20,200 nt of DNA from NCBI GenBank assembly GCA_010356995.1, contig ML996710.1, forward strand, positions 314,333 to 334,532, read 5' to 3'. Under the pieces are notes generated by a model that had not been told where the DNA came from, did not search any database, and saw only the letters and a list, made by a program, of their open reading frames with translations. A program made the position numbers and the translations under genes. Positions within the stretch are counted from its first letter, which is position 1. Each line of letters begins with the position of its first letter. This DNA is from Trichodelitschia bisporula (lineage: Eukaryota > Ascomycota > Dothideomycetes > Phaeotrichales > Phaeotrichaceae). Positions 17,833 to 20,200 of the stretch are shown piece by piece.

Positions 17833-18496
17833 TCAGCAAGTGAATTCCATACACAGCACTCGACCAGATGAATACCCCAATGCAATCTTACCCCCGTGAA
17901 CGGCGAGGACGCTCGGACTGCGATACTCGACTGGAAGCCAAAGAAGCTTTTTCGCGCTTATGGTTACCCATTGCCGCACGACAATTATAGGGCGCGGAGG
18001 ATTCGAGCCTGAACCTGGCAGCTGCTTGCTGTCAGGCGAGAAGACCACGGCCATGACCCAATCCAATGGCCCTCGAGCGTCTGCAGCGCCTTTCCCGAGC
18101 CGGCGTCCCACAGCCTGACCGTCTCGTCCCACGATGCCGACGCCAGCTGCTTGCCGTCCGGCGAGAAGGCCACGGCCCTGACCGCTTCCGAATGGCCCTC
18201 GAGCGTCTGCAGCGCCTTTCCCGAGCCGGCGTCCCACAGCCTGACCGTCTCCACGTCCGATGCCGACACCAGCTGCTTGCCGTCCGGCGAGAAGGCCACG
18301 GCCCTGACCCACTGCGAATGGCCCTCGAACGTCCGCAGCGCCGCTCCCGAGCCGGCGCCCCACAGCCTGACCGTCTTGTCGCCCGATGCCGACGCCAGCT
18401 GCTTGCCGTCCGGCGAGAAGGCCACGGCCTCGACATAATCCGAATGGCCCTTGAGCGTCTGCGGCGCCTTTCCCGAGCCGGCGTCCCAGGCTATGA
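17833..18496 (-). pseudogene. C-terminal WD40 fragment of a NACHT/STAND-type protein
   Basis: Three complete and two partial WD40 repeats of 42 aa each show the fungal consensus AVAFSPDGKQLASAS...TVRLWDAGSGKALQTLEGH. Units repeat every 126 bp (starts at 18065, 18191, 18317 and 18443 on the plus strand) and are nearly identical in DNA. After the last repeat comes the closing strand typical of these receptors (WVTISAKKLLWLPVEYRSPS...GYSSGRVLCMEF), ending at 17833. One base is missing relative to the repeat pattern near 18050, so the final part is out of frame with the rest. The N-terminal effector and NACHT domains are absent. In the family, WD40 repeats of NACHT proteins such as HET-E/HET-D recognise non-self partners and evolve quickly by repeat exchange. 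This copy is a dead 3' fragment. Confidence 0.8.
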
Positions 18497-18539
18497 GACG
18501 CCAGGTCGGGAAAGGCGCTGCAGACGCTCAAGGGCCATT
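18443..18539. repeat. Palindrome formed by inverted WD40 units
   Basis: The arms 18443-18485 and 18497-18539 (43 nt each, 3 mismatches by my count) are inverted around an 11-nt centre. Both arms encode the same WD40 segment (SGKA...QTLKGH) on opposite strands. Confidence 0.85.
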
Positions 18540-18568
18540 CAGAAGCGGTCTGGGCCGTTAAGTGGTAG
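18497..18568 (+). pseudogene. Inverted WD40 remnant
   Basis: On the plus strand 18506-18568 reads SGKALQTLKGHSEAVWAVKW and then a stop. This is part of a WD40 repeat like those on the minus strand next to it, but facing the other way. It ends abruptly in unrelated sequence. Confidence 0.65.
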
Positions 18569-18630
18569 GGGATATGCTGCTAGGAAGTAGGATATGTGCC
18601 GCTAAATTGTAGGGGGGCATGCCGCTAGGT
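18561..18630. repeat. Three degenerate ~22-25-bp repeats
   Basis: The pattern GTAGG(n)ATATG(n)GCCGCTA recurs about three times between the WD40 remnant and LTR-B. Units differ by small gaps. It is not similar to either LTR. Confidence 0.4.
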
Positions 18631-18641
18631 GCCACGGTATG

Positions 18642-18782
18642 TGTTAAAATGAAGTGTGAACTTGACTGAGTTGCTTGATCGACTAGCAGTGGGAAGTGAG
18701 CTGACTATATACCTCGCCTGGAGACAACCCCCGTCTCTTGGCTCCACTCCAGCCACCCCAGGTTGCCGCCACAAATTCAGCA
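18642..18782 (-). mobile_element. Solo LTR, family LTR-B, copy 2, without target duplication
   Basis: This is 141 bp, the same length as copy 1 and about 93% identical by eye, in reverse orientation, with both ends present. The flanking 5-mers (GTATG on the left, CGCAG on the right) do not match. It therefore sits at a junction between unlike DNA: WD40-side debris on one side and the SCC2 fragment, cut off in LLLR, on the other. Confidence 0.82.
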
Positions 18783-20200
18783 CGCAGCAACAGCTCCGCG
18801 GCGGGCCAGTCGGGCGACCCGAGCACGTTGATCAAGTCCTCGATGAAGATGTCGAGCAGGCTGTGGTACGGCTGGTCGTCGGACTTGGTCGACGCGAGCG
18901 CGCGCTGCACGAGGTAGCGAATCACGTAGGAGGCGTTTTTCAGGGCACTGTCGTACGTGCGCGTTCTCAACGAAGAGCAGGTGCATCGCGAGGAACTCCA
19001 TCTTGGTGACCGCGCTCTCCGCGACGTTGACCTTGGATACGAGCATCTCGAGAAGGTGGAACACGGGCCCGCACATGTGCAGCAGCGCGGTCAGCGGTTT
19101 CTTCTGGGAGGCGAAGATTTTGAACGCGTCGGCGCTCATGCGCGCCTCGACGACCGGCACGACGCTGTCGACGACGTGCTCCTGTGCGCGCATCACCCTG
19201 CCGAGCACCACCTCCGAGTACAGCTGCTTCTCCTCGCGGCCGGCGGTCAGCACGCGCCGCAGAATCTTTGCCACGTGGAGCCCCTTCTCCGCGTGATGCA
19301 GCCGGACGGCCCAGTCCGCGACGTCGTCGTCCACGACCAGGTTGATGCACTCGACCGAGGACACCGTATTGTCGCACAGCTTCTGCAGCCGCATCACGCT
19401 GTCGACAGCAACCCGGGAACACGATCCGGTGGCGACGGCGGTGCGGACCGCGTTTTCGATGCGTACTGTTGGAAAGCGGTGGCTGTGTTCAGCCTTACCC
19501 AGTTTCAGCCACAGGGCTCGAGTATAAGTAGACTCGGGATCCCCACCTCTTTGACAATCAAGCAACTTGTGCATGGACAGACCTTTGGTCCAACTTATGA
19601 TGCTGTGATGTTTCCATTGATCACACATCCCCTCTTAACACGTACCTGCAGCGCCTCGGCGAGCATCGGCGGGCCGCCCTCGTCGCCCGGGCCCTGGATG
19701 AAGTACGCGGGGTCGTCGCGCTCCGCGGCGTCGGCCTTTTCGCGCTGGTTGATGCTCAGCTCCAGCACGTCGTGGCGTGGGCGTTTGCACGCCTCTTCCA
19801 CCACCCGCGCGTCGACGTCGGGGAATTCCTGGTACTCATCGCGGCCATGCTGACGCGGATCGTGGAGTTGTCCCCGGCGGCGGCGGCATTGAGCGTACGG
19901 GTCTGCATTTGCTTTGGGGCTTGACATGTATTGTTGGCTCATCGTCTGACTGGACGGGTGGCTGGGCGGTCTGGTGAACAGTGGGCTGGACATTTTGGAC
20001 CACAGTTAGCTGGACCTGGGTATCTTGAACCTGAACGGCTGGCCCGATCTGAACGGTTGGCTGAACCACGGGGGGCTGGACCGTGACTGCTGGCCGAACC
20101 TGAGCAGGCTGGACCGAACGGTTGGCCGAGCCTGAACAGGCTGCTGGACCTGGATGACAGGCCGGACCGGTTTCCGAGCCGTCACTTGGATGCTGCCTAG
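18783..20200 (-). pseudogene. scc2: Cohesin loader SCC2/Mis4 fragment, interrupted and rearranged
   Basis: Scc2 (Mis4, NIPBL) loads cohesin onto chromosomes and is a HEAT-repeat protein of well over 1,500 residues. The blocks seen on the minus strand are DPRQHGRDEYQEFP, CKRPRHDVLELSINQR, LTAGREEKQLYSEVVL, VVPVVEARMSADAFKIFASQ, KVNVAESAVTKMEFLAMHLL (then FVENA) and finally LLDIFIEDLINVLGSPDWPA followed by AELLLR. The order matches the N-terminal third as I remember it from fungal orthologs. Upstream (about 19990-20200) is a Q/P/V-rich repeat region that changes frame at least twice. An LTR-A is inserted at 19467-19640. Between FVENA and the YDSALKNASY block (near 18965) the frame changes and roughly 100 residues seem to be missing. 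The gene stops at LTR-B. It cannot make a working loader, so an intact copy must exist elsewhere. The identification is strong; the size of the gap is from memory. Confidence 0.75.
19467..19640 (+). mobile_element. Solo LTR, family LTR-A, copy 4
   Basis: This is a 174-bp element with TG...CA ends and a perfect CGTAC target duplication (19462-19466 and 19641-19645), inserted antisense into the SCC2 fragment. The host reading is continuous across the site if the element and one duplication are set aside (LAEALQVR, then IENAVRT), so the insertion hit an exon. It is about 93-94% identical to copy 1 by eye. Confidence 0.88.

Noticed and set aside
18066-18590. 174-codon plus-strand frame with Arg-rich repeats
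   Set aside because: It is the shadow of the WD40 repeats on the minus strand.
18957-19853. 298-codon plus-strand open frame
   Set aside because: It is antisense to SCC2 and runs through an LTR; the opposite strand carries the conserved protein.

Overview
The window looks like a repeat-scarred, probably subtelomere-derived piece of a filamentous ascomycete (Pezizomycotina) genome. The evidence is short 44-50 nt introns with GT...AG ends and CTAAC/CTGAC branch sites, a DUF6604-type protein, a fungal rhodopsin-domain (PTH11-like) membrane protein, a peptidase G1 (eqolisin) gene, WD40 repeats of the fungal NACHT/STAND type, a CCCTAA telomere motif and solo LTRs. No rRNA, tRNA or CRISPR was seen.

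Layout. 1-1025: an eqolisin gene, cut by the window edge and interrupted by two different solo LTRs (LTR-A 102-275, LTR-B 352-492), each with a perfect 5-bp target duplication. 1085-5499: the healthiest part, with two minus-strand genes (a 744-aa DUF6604 protein and a three-exon seven-helix rhodopsin-like protein). 5500-10082: 4.6 kb with no gene I recognise. 10083-13848: a cluster of at least three diverged plus-strand paralogs (A, B, C) of a family I cannot name. A and C share an intron at the same place and a region resembling the start of a nucleotidyltransferase fold. B is broken, and two further stretches (11186-11335 and 6960-7274) may be remnants. This family is the best candidate for something undescribed. 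13849-16496: a transition-rich 179-bp tandem duplication, a small orphan ORF with a 21-bp minisatellite, an orphan minus-strand ORF, and a cluster of CCGGGTA motifs.

16497-20200: a mosaic of fragments. It holds a short interstitial telomeric repeat split by an LTR-A, a Cys-rich gene tail fused to a partial LTR-A, the C-terminal end of a NACHT-WD40-type gene that ends in a 43-nt-arm palindrome, an LTR-B without target duplication at a breakpoint, and a fragment of the cohesin loader SCC2/Mis4 carrying a further LTR-A. The essential SCC2 gene must have an intact copy elsewhere.

The genes do not form an obvious pathway. The two LTR families at both ends of the window, the telomeric motif and the truncated host genes suggest repeated breakage and ectopic joining. 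Family names come from motif recognition by eye; no database search was run.
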